This document shows positions 1-5,570 of a stretch of DNA of 14,046 nucleotides, one piece after another (the first letter of the stretch is position 1; each line of letters begins with the position of its first letter). The DNA lies in assembly GCA_002782605.1 (NCBI GenBank), contig PFIF01000027.1, positions 1-14,046 of the forward strand, given 5' to 3'. Source of the stretch: Deltaproteobacteria bacterium CG_4_8_14_3_um_filter_43_13 (lineage in GTDB: Bacteria; Desulfobacterota; UBA8473). Both the position numbers and the translations under genes were made by a program. Below the pieces are notes generated by a model, which was not told the DNA's origin, did no database searches, and was given only the letters and a program-made list of their open reading frames with translations.

Positions 1-101
1 AAACTTAAAAGTAACATTTCTTGTTTCCGGCAGAATTGTGTAATTTGACAAATAGTTCTAAAATATCAAGTGGTTATAATCTGTTTCAGGATTTAAGTTA
101 C

Positions 102-491
102 TTAGAAGGTGACATTTGAAACAGAGGATACATCAATGTAGTAAAAAGATTCCCTTGGTTCTTTATGGGGAACCCACTGTGCAGTTCTATGGCATACAGT
201 TCTCAACAATTCTCTTTTCCATTCTGTCGGTATATTCTTCATAAGTTTTGCCATAGTCTTTACTGTAGTTTTTACCTTAGTTTTCACCCTAGTTTTCACC
301 CTAGTTTTCTAGATGGCTTTCTGGGTGGTTTTCTGGGTGTCTTTCTGGGTAGTCATCTGGGTGGTCTTGAAGACCGTTCCCCCGGAAGCATTCGCAAAAG
401 CAGAAAGAGTCTCGATCACGGCATCATTGAAAGATTCCTTGAACTCAACAGTTTCCGATTCTCCTGTGCGGATAATTTTTTTAAGATTCAT
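102..491 (-). pseudogene. AlbA_2 (RecG-like/Schlafen-type) DNA-binding protein remnant
   Basis: Reading from 491, the first ~39 residues have the look of the start of an AlbA_2 domain (ESETVEFKES, then LSAFANASGGTV). The frame then jumps directly to a Thr-Thr-Gln-Lys repeat tail. In family members this kind of TTQK tail follows a full AlbA_2 domain and a middle region and precedes a winged helix, so several hundred codons appear to be missing without loss of frame. A TAG at 309-311 ends the frame; the same frame then runs on through KTRV-type repeats to a TAA at 102-104 with no recognisable winged helix. The start overlaps the end of the ImmA gene by 11 nt, which implies original translational coupling. 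Seen: domain start, repeats, stop. Inferred: a decayed gene. Such proteins often accompany type I restriction loci. A short functional 60-residue peptide is less likely. Confidence 0.6.
262..366. repeat. Two blocks of 12-bp tandem units
   Basis: Four units of the type accctagttttc (with actg/acct variants) run from 262 to 309. Four units of the type ttctgggtggtt (variants) run from 319 to 366. Both keep a 12-bp period in the reading frame of the AlbA_2 remnant, so on the minus strand they encode tetrapeptides (TTQK-like on one side of the TAG, KTRV/KTKV on the other). This fits slippage-driven expansion in a linker rather than a CRISPR or an attachment site. Confidence 0.75.
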
Positions 492-1143
492 TTATAAATC
501 CATTTTCTAAAACTTCAGACGGCGGCCATAAGCCCTCCCTTTTTACCCTGATTTCGATAACGTCCGTTGAAACACCAAAAGGTCTACACAACATGGGAGA
601 AATCCCTGACAACACTGCATCAGAATCCGTTTTCAGGAAGGTGATCAAATTATTTTCCCTGATAACTTCATTGGCTTTATTTACCTCTACTGCCAGATGC
701 AAGTGGGGCACCAGCAAGCGTCCTGCAAATTCATTGGCCTGCCATTCAAAGCTGCGATATTCATTTTCCGGCACATTGAGAATAAAGTTTTTCCACTCCT
801 CCGATGATGTAACATCAAGTTTTGTATATATATCCCTATGGAGAAAAAGGTGTCCCAGTTCATGGGCAAAGGAAAAGCGCATGCGGTTTGCAAATTTCTC
901 ATTCATATAACAATCATAATCCACTACAATTCCCGTTAAGTCCATTTTTAAATAGGCATCTATATCAATCGTAGACAAGAGATTATGTATTGGTTCGATA
1001 TCCAGCCTGAGTCCGAACTCCACGATTTTTTCCGTATTGATCGGTAACTTGTTATCGGGCCAGTATTCTTCTCGAACCCTATCCGCTTTTTCCCAGAGTT
1101 CTTTTGAATCAATCCACCTGCACTTGAACTCACTATAATCCAA
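481..1143 (-). CDS. immA: ImmA/IrrE-family metallopeptidase (COG2856)
   Basis: A 220-residue protein with the zinc-protease motif HELGH at about residues 94-98 (context FSFAHELGHLFLH) and, downstream, EWQANEFAGRLL at 133-144, whose Glu fits the third zinc ligand. Known family members such as ImmA of ICEBs1 and IrrE of Deinococcus cleave XRE-type repressors, which induces mobile elements or stress genes. The gene starts 1 nt after the stop of the XRE gene, so the pair is transcribed together and the XRE protein is the expected substrate. The start is TTG (1141-1143), chosen because GGGAGAAG lies 5-6 nt upstream and no better ATG is nearby. The C-terminal ~75 residues are not diagnostic. It could equally act as the toxin-side partner of an XRE-COG2856 toxin-antitoxin pair. 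Cytoplasmic; no signal peptide. Confidence 0.88.
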   Translation of the reverse strand: MDYSEFKCRWIDSKELWEKADRVREEYWPDNKLPINTEKIVEFGLRLDIEPIHNLLSTIDIDAYLKMDLTGIVVDYDCYMNEKFANRMRFSFAHELGHLFLHRDIYTKLDVTSSEEWKNFILNVPENEYRSFEWQANEFAGRLLVPHLHLAVEVNKANEVIRENNLITFLKTDSDAVLSGISPMLCRPFGVSTDVIEIRVKREGLWPPSEVLENGFINES

Positions 1144-1144
1144 A

Positions 1145-1510
1145 TTACTCTTCTCCCTTTTTTATCATCCGAATCAATTTTTCTAAGTCTTCCGGGGTAG
1201 GTTTTTCACTCCTGAGCGTCCGGAAAAACATGGGCAAGGAATTTAATGCCTTTGTATCAGATAGAATGTCCTGAGGGATAATGCCTGCACCGATACTTGC
1301 CTTGTCTTTCATTTCTCTCCACAAGACCGATTCGAATTCAATATCCAGCGCCAGAGCAATTTTTTTTAATTTTTCCTCATCCTTAGGGGGTGCAAGCACG
1401 CCGCGCTCCACTTTACTCCAATTGCTGGCATCTACTTCAATCATTTTGCAAAACTCTCTCAGGCCCAGACCCTTGCTTAGCCTCTTCTCTTTAATAAATT
1501 CTCCAAACAT
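1145..1510 (-). CDS. XRE-family transcriptional regulator
   Basis: A 121-residue protein with an N-terminal XRE helix-turn-helix at roughly residues 5-60 (FIKEKRLSKGLGLREFCKMI, then SNWSKVERG for the recognition helix). The C-terminal tail is charged and ends with a predicted helix (TPEDLEKLIRMIKKGEE). ATG at 1508-1510 is preceded by GGGAG about 8 nt upstream. Upstream of it are TGTGGTAAA-type operator sites, so it probably represses its own operon, with the adjacent ImmA protease relieving repression by cleaving it. This is the ImmR-ImmA arrangement known from integrative elements and also used as stand-alone regulators. The 105-nt gap after hsdM suggests its own promoter, but read-through from hsdM is possible. 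Confidence 0.88.
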   Translation of the reverse strand: MFGEFIKEKRLSKGLGLREFCKMIEVDASNWSKVERGVLAPPKDEEKLKKIALALDIEFESVLWREMKDKASIGAGIIPQDILSDTKALNSLPMFFRTLRSEKPTPEDLEKLIRMIKKGEE

Positions 1511-1556
1511 GGCCTTTTCTCCCTTCTTTCCCTTTTATTTCTTTTTTATCTGGGAT

Positions 1557-1611
1557 TGTGGTAAATATTTTACCATGTGGTAAAAGTAACACCACAGAGG
1601 AGAAAAGTCAA
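1557..1611 (-). promoter_or_regulatory. Operator/promoter region of the XRE-ImmA pair
   Basis: An inverted repeat at 1568-1585 has 8-bp arms, TTTTACCA and TGGTAAAA, around 2 nt. A second copy of its half-site, tgtggtaaat at 1557-1566, lies 19 bp from tgtggtaaaa at 1576-1585. A third, looser TGTGGT occurs on the minus strand at 1593-1598. A minus-strand TTGACT at 1606-1611 could be the -35 box; no -10 stands out (TACTTT at 17 nt is weak, TAAAAT at 1567-1572 lies within the palindrome). The arrangement is what an XRE repressor operator over its own promoter would look like. The operator is better supported than the exact promoter. Confidence 0.6.
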
Positions 1612-1615
1612 GCCA

Positions 1616-3439
1616 TTATTTTCCGAACCCCATCTTTCTGAAAATCTTCTGTAAATTCCCATCTATTTCGCCAGCTTTCTTCTCCAGCCCCTGAAGTTCA
1701 TTCAAAATTGCCGGAATGCTTCGGTAGGTTTCCTTTTCGGTTATATCCACATATCGTGAGGGCGAGAGGTTATAATCATTTTCTGCTGCCTGCTCTTTCG
1801 TGATTACTTTTACAAACCGTTCAATATCCTCACCTTTAATAAAAGCATCTGCTATTTTATGGATACTCTCATCCGGAATGTAGTTTTTTGGTTTTCCCTT
1901 TTTAAATTCCTGACTTCCATTGACGAGAATAATTTTGCCTTTTCGGGCTGATGGCTTTGCCTTGTTAAAGACAATGATAATGCCGGCTGCGGTAGTGTTA
2001 TAAAAAAGATTCTCGGGCAGCAGTATCACTCCCTCAATGAGATCATTATCCACAAACCACTTGCGGACTTTCTTTTCACGGTCTTCGGTTTTGCTACCGC
2101 TTCCCCGGGTAACTGCTCCTGTGTCAATGACAACTGCAGCACGGCCATGATCATTTATTGATGCAACTGTATGTTGCAGCCATGCCCAGTCTGCTTTGCT
2201 AGTAGTGACGCCTCCCTGAGATTCAAAACGGTCAAAAGGATCATTGTCATATACTGCTGTATTAAAAGGCTGGTTCCACATAGGATTTGAAACGACAATA
2301 TCGAACTTCTTCAGGCTTGAATCAGACTGCTTGAATTTAGGATTGGTCATTGAATTGCCGCGGACGATCTCGCCTTCCATATCATGAACCACCATATTCA
2401 TCCGGGCAATAGCATAGCTCGATCCGGTAAGCTCCTGCCCGTAGAGCTTTAAAGGACGCCGCACCTTTATTTCCCGTTCCTGTAATGCAAGCTCACACTT
2501 GATCAGAAGCCCTGCCGACCCACAGGCATAGTCATAAACTTCTTCACCCTGACGTGGCCGCACAATATAGGCCATGAGCCAGCCCACTTCCGTGGGGGTG
2601 AAAAATTCACCGGCACTTTGACCCTGTCCCTCGGCAAATTTTCGCAGGAGATATTCATAGGCACGTCCAAGAAAATCCGGCTCTACATCATAGAGACCAA
2701 GACGGTATCGGGGGTCAGAAATTGTTTCGATCACACCGGATAGCGCAGCATCGCTGATTTCGCGTTCATTGTTGCGGGTTTCATTATAATCAACAATATC
2801 GATTACCCCGCTGAGATTCGGGTTATGCTTTGTAATAGCTCGCATGGTTATAGTGAGCTGTTCACCAAGAGTTTTGGGCTTTCGATCCCCTGACCAGCCA
2901 AACTGCTCCCGTCCACTCACTATCGGCCATCGTGCCTCAGGTGGTATAAAAAAGCGCACCAAGCCATGGTCGGCTTCGATAATTGAGAGAGCGGTCCCCT
3001 TGTCTCCATATCTTTCCGCCAACCGTTCAACTTCATCTTCGAATACATCGGAAAGCCGTTTAATAAATATCAGGGGAAGAATATAATCCTTAAATTTGGG
3101 TGCATCCTTTTCACCACGAATAGAGCAGGCCGCACTCCAGAGCATCTGCTCCATTGATTTGGTACTTAATAGATTTTCTTTTGTCTGTTTGCGACGGCGT
3201 TTGTGATAAGGAGTTGTTCCATTATCAAAAGTATCAAGGTCGACCAGGTCAAGCCCGGTTTCTTCAATCAGTTGCTGTATTGCTTTAATGGCCTTTCCCC
3301 CGGGAACAATTTTTCCGTTCTCCCATCGGTTGACGGTGGCGAATGAAACCCCAAGTTTTGCTGCAAGTTCTTCCTGGCTCAAGCTCAGTATCGCTCTCAG
3401 TTCTTTTACAACTTTACTTATGTCACGTATATCAAGCAT
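1616..3439 (-). CDS. hsdM: Type I N6-adenine DNA methyltransferase (HsdM) with N-terminal XRE HTH
   Basis: About 607 residues. An XRE helix-turn-helix fills the first ~65 (ILSLSQEELAAKLGVSFATV, then NRWENGK). A basic linker (KRRRKQ) follows, then the HsdM N-terminal helical domain and an N6_Mtase domain. Counted from the upstream ATG, the SAM motif DYACGSAGL is at ~308-316 and the catalytic motif SNPMW at ~389-393, a variant of the usual NPPF/Y. In type I systems HsdM works with the specificity subunit HsdS and the nuclease HsdR, neither of which is in the window; the order HsdM-XRE-ImmA-AlbA_2 suggests they lie left of position 1 or were lost. Start: an ATG exists at 3454, but GGAG lies ~6 nt before the second ATG at 3439 and the first would be almost leaderless, so I prefer 3439. 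The HTH may bind the palindrome in its own promoter. Confidence 0.92.
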   Translation of the reverse strand: MLDIRDISKVVKELRAILSLSQEELAAKLGVSFATVNRWENGKIVPGGKAIKAIQQLIEETGLDLVDLDTFDNGTTPYHKRRRKQTKENLLSTKSMEQMLWSAACSIRGEKDAPKFKDYILPLIFIKRLSDVFEDEVERLAERYGDKGTALSIIEADHGLVRFFIPPEARWPIVSGREQFGWSGDRKPKTLGEQLTITMRAITKHNPNLSGVIDIVDYNETRNNEREISDAALSGVIETISDPRYRLGLYDVEPDFLGRAYEYLLRKFAEGQGQSAGEFFTPTEVGWLMAYIVRPRQGEEVYDYACGSAGLLIKCELALQEREIKVRRPLKLYGQELTGSSYAIARMNMVVHDMEGEIVRGNSMTNPKFKQSDSSLKKFDIVVSNPMWNQPFNTAVYDNDPFDRFESQGGVTTSKADWAWLQHTVASINDHGRAAVVIDTGAVTRGSGSKTEDREKKVRKWFVDNDLIEGVILLPENLFYNTTAAGIIIVFNKAKPSARKGKIILVNGSQEFKKGKPKNYIPDESIHKIADAFIKGEDIERFVKVITKEQAAENDYNLSPSRYVDITEKETYRSIPAILNELQGLEKKAGEIDGNLQKIFRKMGFGK

Positions 3440-3457
3440 ATCTATCTCCGTCATTTA

Positions 3458-3494
3458 TGTTATAATGCTATAGCACTATAACACTTTTTGTCAA
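3458..3494 (-). promoter_or_regulatory. hsdM promoter with overlapping 26-bp palindrome
   Basis: The minus strand reads TTGACA (3489-3494), 16 nt, then TATAGC (3467-3472), a plausible sigma70 promoter; TAGCAT with an 18-nt spacer is an alternative -10. A palindrome at 3458-3483 covers the spacer, -10 box and start region: the arms tgttataatgcta and tagcactataaca pair at 12 of 13 positions, the only mismatch being 3465/3476. Initiation near 3460 would leave about 20 nt of leader before the ATG at 3439 and support that start. A bound dimer would block polymerase, so this is a likely autoregulatory operator. Confidence 0.72.
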
Positions 3495-3540
3495 GCATTT
3501 TTTAACATATTCTTTGTCCTGCCTTTTTCAAAACCCCCTC

Positions 3541-3580
3541 AAAACAAAAAACCCCACTCTCATTTTGAGAAGCGGGGTTT
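3541..3580 (-). terminator. Rho-independent terminator after the thymidylate synthase gene
   Basis: On the minus strand the stem has outer arms AAACCCC and GGGGTTT and an inner helix CTTCTCA / TGAGAG with one bulge around a 3-nt loop. It is followed directly by a TTTTTTGTTTT tract. It lies about 20 nt past the stop of the upstream gene and before the hsdM promoter, separating the two transcription units. Confidence 0.88.
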
Positions 3581-3600
3581 CGTCTACCGGTATGCCATCT

Positions 3601-4281
3601 TTATCCTCTTATGGTACCTTCCATCCTGTAGGTTCTGATTTTTGCCAGGTCAAAGGTGTAATCATATAAGTGCAGTCCCTTTGAACTGGCAATTATCTCT
3701 CCGTCCTCCACTCCAATCTCAGACGCCATATATTCCTTAAATATCTGGATAGCAGCCAGATTGGATGGGAAACCAGCCCACAAATCCCATGATCTAAAAT
3801 ACAGGGCAAAGTGGAGTTTCCCATCCTTTACCCTCGTGTCGATCAGTCGGAGACATGGCGGGTCCTCTGTCCCGCAATCCTCTGGCCTCCCAATCTCCAT
3901 CGTGGCCTGGTTTGTACCATGCCCCTTCTTATACATCTCTATTACCTTCTCGACCTGTTTAAAACCGAACAGTCTTTGACCATAAGTATAAGTCTCATTT
4001 GGTTCGACCTTGTCGGTCATGAGATACGGAAGGTACTGTTCGACGTATTCCATGGTTGTCGGAGGAGGGATGCCAAGCCCAGGGGGGATATCAGGGATAA
4101 GAGGTCTCACCCCAGGGTGTTTTACATGAACAGTGATATAATCAAACTCTCTTCTGATAGCCCCTTCGTAACTTCCCTTTGTAATTTTGTAATTATTTCC
4201 GACCTCAAGTATCCGGGCTACACATTGAAACCAGGCATCGGGCAGATCCCTGGCTTCTATTAATACTGGTTTTAGATTCAT
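3601..4281 (-). CDS. thyA: Thymidylate synthase, ThyA fold, archaeal/methanogen-like
   Basis: 226 residues, shorter than the ~264 of E. coli ThyA and close to the archaeal type. Visible ThyA features: the phosphate-binding YTYGQR (98-103), the catalytic Cys143 in EDPPCLRL, then VKDGKLHFALYFRSWD with Arg163/Ser164/Asp166, Asn174 in PSNLAAI, and His204/Tyr206 in LHLYDY. Family knowledge: Cys attacks C6 of dUMP and the enzyme makes dTMP using methylene-tetrahydrofolate or, in archaeal forms, perhaps another C1 carrier. The Asn at the base-recognition position (Asp in dCMP hydroxymethylases) points to a uracil substrate, so a hydroxymethylase role is less likely. AGGAG precedes the ATG. The gene is 27 nt downstream of the phosphodiesterase gene and ends at a terminator, so the two form an operon, although no pathway clearly links them. 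Confidence 0.85.
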   Translation of the reverse strand: MNLKPVLIEARDLPDAWFQCVARILEVGNNYKITKGSYEGAIRREFDYITVHVKHPGVRPLIPDIPPGLGIPPPTTMEYVEQYLPYLMTDKVEPNETYTYGQRLFGFKQVEKVIEMYKKGHGTNQATMEIGRPEDCGTEDPPCLRLIDTRVKDGKLHFALYFRSWDLWAGFPSNLAAIQIFKEYMASEIGVEDGEIIASSKGLHLYDYTFDLAKIRTYRMEGTIRG

Positions 4282-4308
4282 TCTGCTTCTCCTATAGAAT
4301 TGTTCGTT

Positions 4309-5028
4309 TTATCCACCGTGACTAGCGACCCCAGCCCTTGTTTTAACAACTCGCTCCGGGTAGTCTGTAAATACCCCATCAACCCCAAGTAACTCCATGC
4401 GTGCGATGTCTTCGGGCTCATTTACGGTAAATACAAATACTTTCAGTCCGCGCTTGTGGGCATCTTCGACAAAAACCTCATCAATGAAGTCAATACACAG
4501 GTGCACCGAATAGCAGCCCAGTTTTTCAGCGAATGCTGCATTGTCAATGGGGAGACCTACAATAAGCGCGCCGGTGAGTACATTAGGATCGAGCCTTTTA
4601 GCATTTAACAGCTCACGGTGATTAAACGACGACACTAATGTGTTTTCATAGCTCCACCCCTGGTCAATCTGTTCCTTGATTAAAGAGATCGCAGGCTCCG
4701 TAGTTTGCAATCCCTTCAGTTCTATATTCAAGCCAGCCCTACCATTGACAGTGGCGAATACCTCTTCGAGCGTTGGAATCTTTTGATCTTTTCCAGCGTT
4801 GAGTGAACGCAGATATTCGAATGTCTTTTCTTTTATGTATCCAGTACCGTTAGTTGTGCGTTCGAGCCGGCCGTCGTGAATAACGATTAAGTGACCGTCC
4901 GCAAAGCAGACATCTATCTCTACCCACGATGCTCCCAGGCTGATAGCCTTCTCTATCGAAAGAAGGGTGTTTTCAGGCTCGTGCCCCATGGCACCACGAT
5001 GGCCTATGCAAAGCAGTTCACTTCTCAT
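4309..5028 (-). CDS. Cytoplasmic glycerophosphodiester phosphodiesterase
   Basis: 239 residues, the typical length of UgpQ-like GDPD enzymes with no signal peptide. The GDPD motifs are in place: HRG (10-12), EPENT (17-21), the metal-binding pair Glu37/Asp39 in VEIDV, His51-Asp52 in VIHDG, Glu103/Lys105 in NIELKG, and the C-terminal VFVFTVNEPEDIARM and GVDGVFTDYPE strands of the TIM barrel. The enzyme hydrolyses glycerophosphodiesters from phospholipid turnover to glycerol-3-phosphate and an alcohol, using a divalent metal. The ATG at 5026-5028 has GAGAG ~6 nt upstream. It is the first gene of a two-gene unit with the thymidylate synthase, transcribed from the promoter at 5144-5172. Confidence 0.93.
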   Translation of the reverse strand: MRSELLCIGHRGAMGHEPENTLLSIEKAISLGASWVEIDVCFADGHLIVIHDGRLERTTNGTGYIKEKTFEYLRSLNAGKDQKIPTLEEVFATVNGRAGLNIELKGLQTTEPAISLIKEQIDQGWSYENTLVSSFNHRELLNAKRLDPNVLTGALIVGLPIDNAAFAEKLGCYSVHLCIDFIDEVFVEDAHKRGLKVFVFTVNEPEDIARMELLGVDGVFTDYPERVVKTRAGVASHGG

Positions 5029-5143
5029 GGCATACTCTCAACTAAGGGTAAATACATAGTTTTTCTAAAAAATACCAAATAAGTACAGGACTTGCAAATA
5101 TAGATTGTTCCAAATTTCTGCTTATCATAGCCTTTTGTACTGT

Positions 5144-5172
5144 GCTATATGTGAAAGATGGCTATATGTCAA
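5144..5172 (-). promoter_or_regulatory. Promoter of the phosphodiesterase-thymidylate synthase unit
   Basis: The minus strand shows TTGACA (5167-5172), a 17-nt spacer and TATAGC (5144-5149). The leader would be ~105 nt to the ATG at 5028. The -35 box lies in one arm of the inverted repeat tatatgtcaa (5163-5172) / ttgacatata (5191-5200), shared with the divergent promoter. Confidence 0.65.
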
Positions 5173-5190
5173 GGGAATTTGTTTTTTCTT

Positions 5191-5218
5191 TTGACATATA
5201 ATTGTTTTATGATAAACT
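5191..5218 (+). promoter_or_regulatory. Divergent promoter for the small zinc-ribbon gene
   Basis: TTGACA at 5191-5196, 16 nt, then TAAACT at 5213-5218 (4 of 6 matches to TATAAT). It is followed about 30 nt later by GAGGTGA and the ATG at 5259. It is the mirror partner of the minus-strand promoter at 5144-5172. Confidence 0.5.
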
Positions 5219-5258
5219 ATCTTCAAAAATCAATGTTATATATTGTGAGGTGATGAAG

Positions 5259-5444
5259 ATGTATGGTGTTGTTCATAAAAAGGACTGCAAGAAGGTAAAG
5301 AAAGACGAGGCTGATGAACCCCAGGTAAAACCATGTCCCAAATGCGGGGAAGATTTTGTGAGAATGCGTGCCTATGAATTTAATCCGCTTTTAATGAGAA
5401 CAGGACCAAGACCCTGGACAGAGAGGAAAGACGCCAATTTCTGA
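5259..5444 (+). CDS. Small zinc-ribbon protein, ending at an in-frame TGA
   Basis: The only plus-strand gene I support. ATG at 5259-5261 is chosen because GAGGTG lies 6 nt upstream; an ATG at 5253 overlaps that site. The product is a lysine-rich 61-residue protein with one zinc knuckle, CPKCG at 26-30, and a lone Cys10. One CxxC cannot complete a ribbon, and the same frame continues beyond the TGA (5442-5444) to a TAG at 5529-5531, adding 28 codons with MWYCNFCGY, the second CxxC (Cys74, Cys77). Read through, it would be a 90-residue four-Cys zinc ribbon. Either the gene was shortened by a nonsense change (a Trp TGG to TGA would do it), TGA is recoded, or the short form is used. I do not recognise the family; cytoplasmic, possibly nucleic-acid or metal binding. 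Confidence 0.6.
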   Translation: MYGVVHKKDCKKVKKDEADEPQVKPCPKCGEDFVRMRAYEFNPLLMRTGPRPWTERKDANF

Positions 5445-5531
5445 GCTGAGGCAGACGAAAGTGCCAGTATGTGGTACTGTAATTTTTGTGGATATACCAG
5501 CGGAGGTAGGCCTGGAGACTGGATGGTATAG
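5445..5531 (+). other. In-frame continuation of the zinc-ribbon gene past TGA
   Basis: Twenty-eight codons in the same frame follow the TGA: an acidic stretch AEADESAS, then MWYCNFCGYTSGG and RPGDW, ending at TAG. The WYCxxCGY pattern is the typical second knuckle of bacterial zinc ribbons, matching the CPKCG before the stop. No good ribosome binding site precedes the internal ATG at 5469, so separate translation is unlikely. Confidence 0.5.
5460..5478 (+). other. Hairpin just downstream of the in-frame TGA (SECIS-like position)
   Basis: AGTGCCA (5460-5466) pairs with TGGTACT (5472-5478) over 7 bp including one G-U pair, enclosing the loop GTATG. The loop starts 23 nt after the TGA and opens with GU, which fits the spacing and loop rule of bacterial SECIS elements. 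However, there is no obvious bulged U, and the stem also overlaps the WYC codons. A TAATTTTT run follows after one G, so a weak intrinsic terminator is an alternative reading. Confidence 0.3.
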
Positions 5532-5570
5532 CCGAAACCTTGTATGCTGAGTTAATAATTTCCAGGGAGT

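Noticed and set aside
45..80. Plus-strand TTGACA (45-50) and TATAAT (75-80)
   Set aside because: The spacer is 24 nt, too long for a sigma70 promoter, and no plus-strand gene follows.
262..366. Tandem repeats as a CRISPR array
   Set aside because: Units are 12 bp, adjacent, without unique spacers, and keep a coding frame.
165..497. Plus-strand open frame of 110 codons
   Set aside because: It is the antisense of the AlbA_2 remnant and its tandem repeats; low-complexity Phe/Ser/Gly content and no ribosome binding site.
5442..5444. A changed genetic code (TGA as sense throughout)
   Set aside because: trxB (8098-8100), recD2 (5571-5573) and the small ORF (7910-7912) all end at TGA at sensible lengths.
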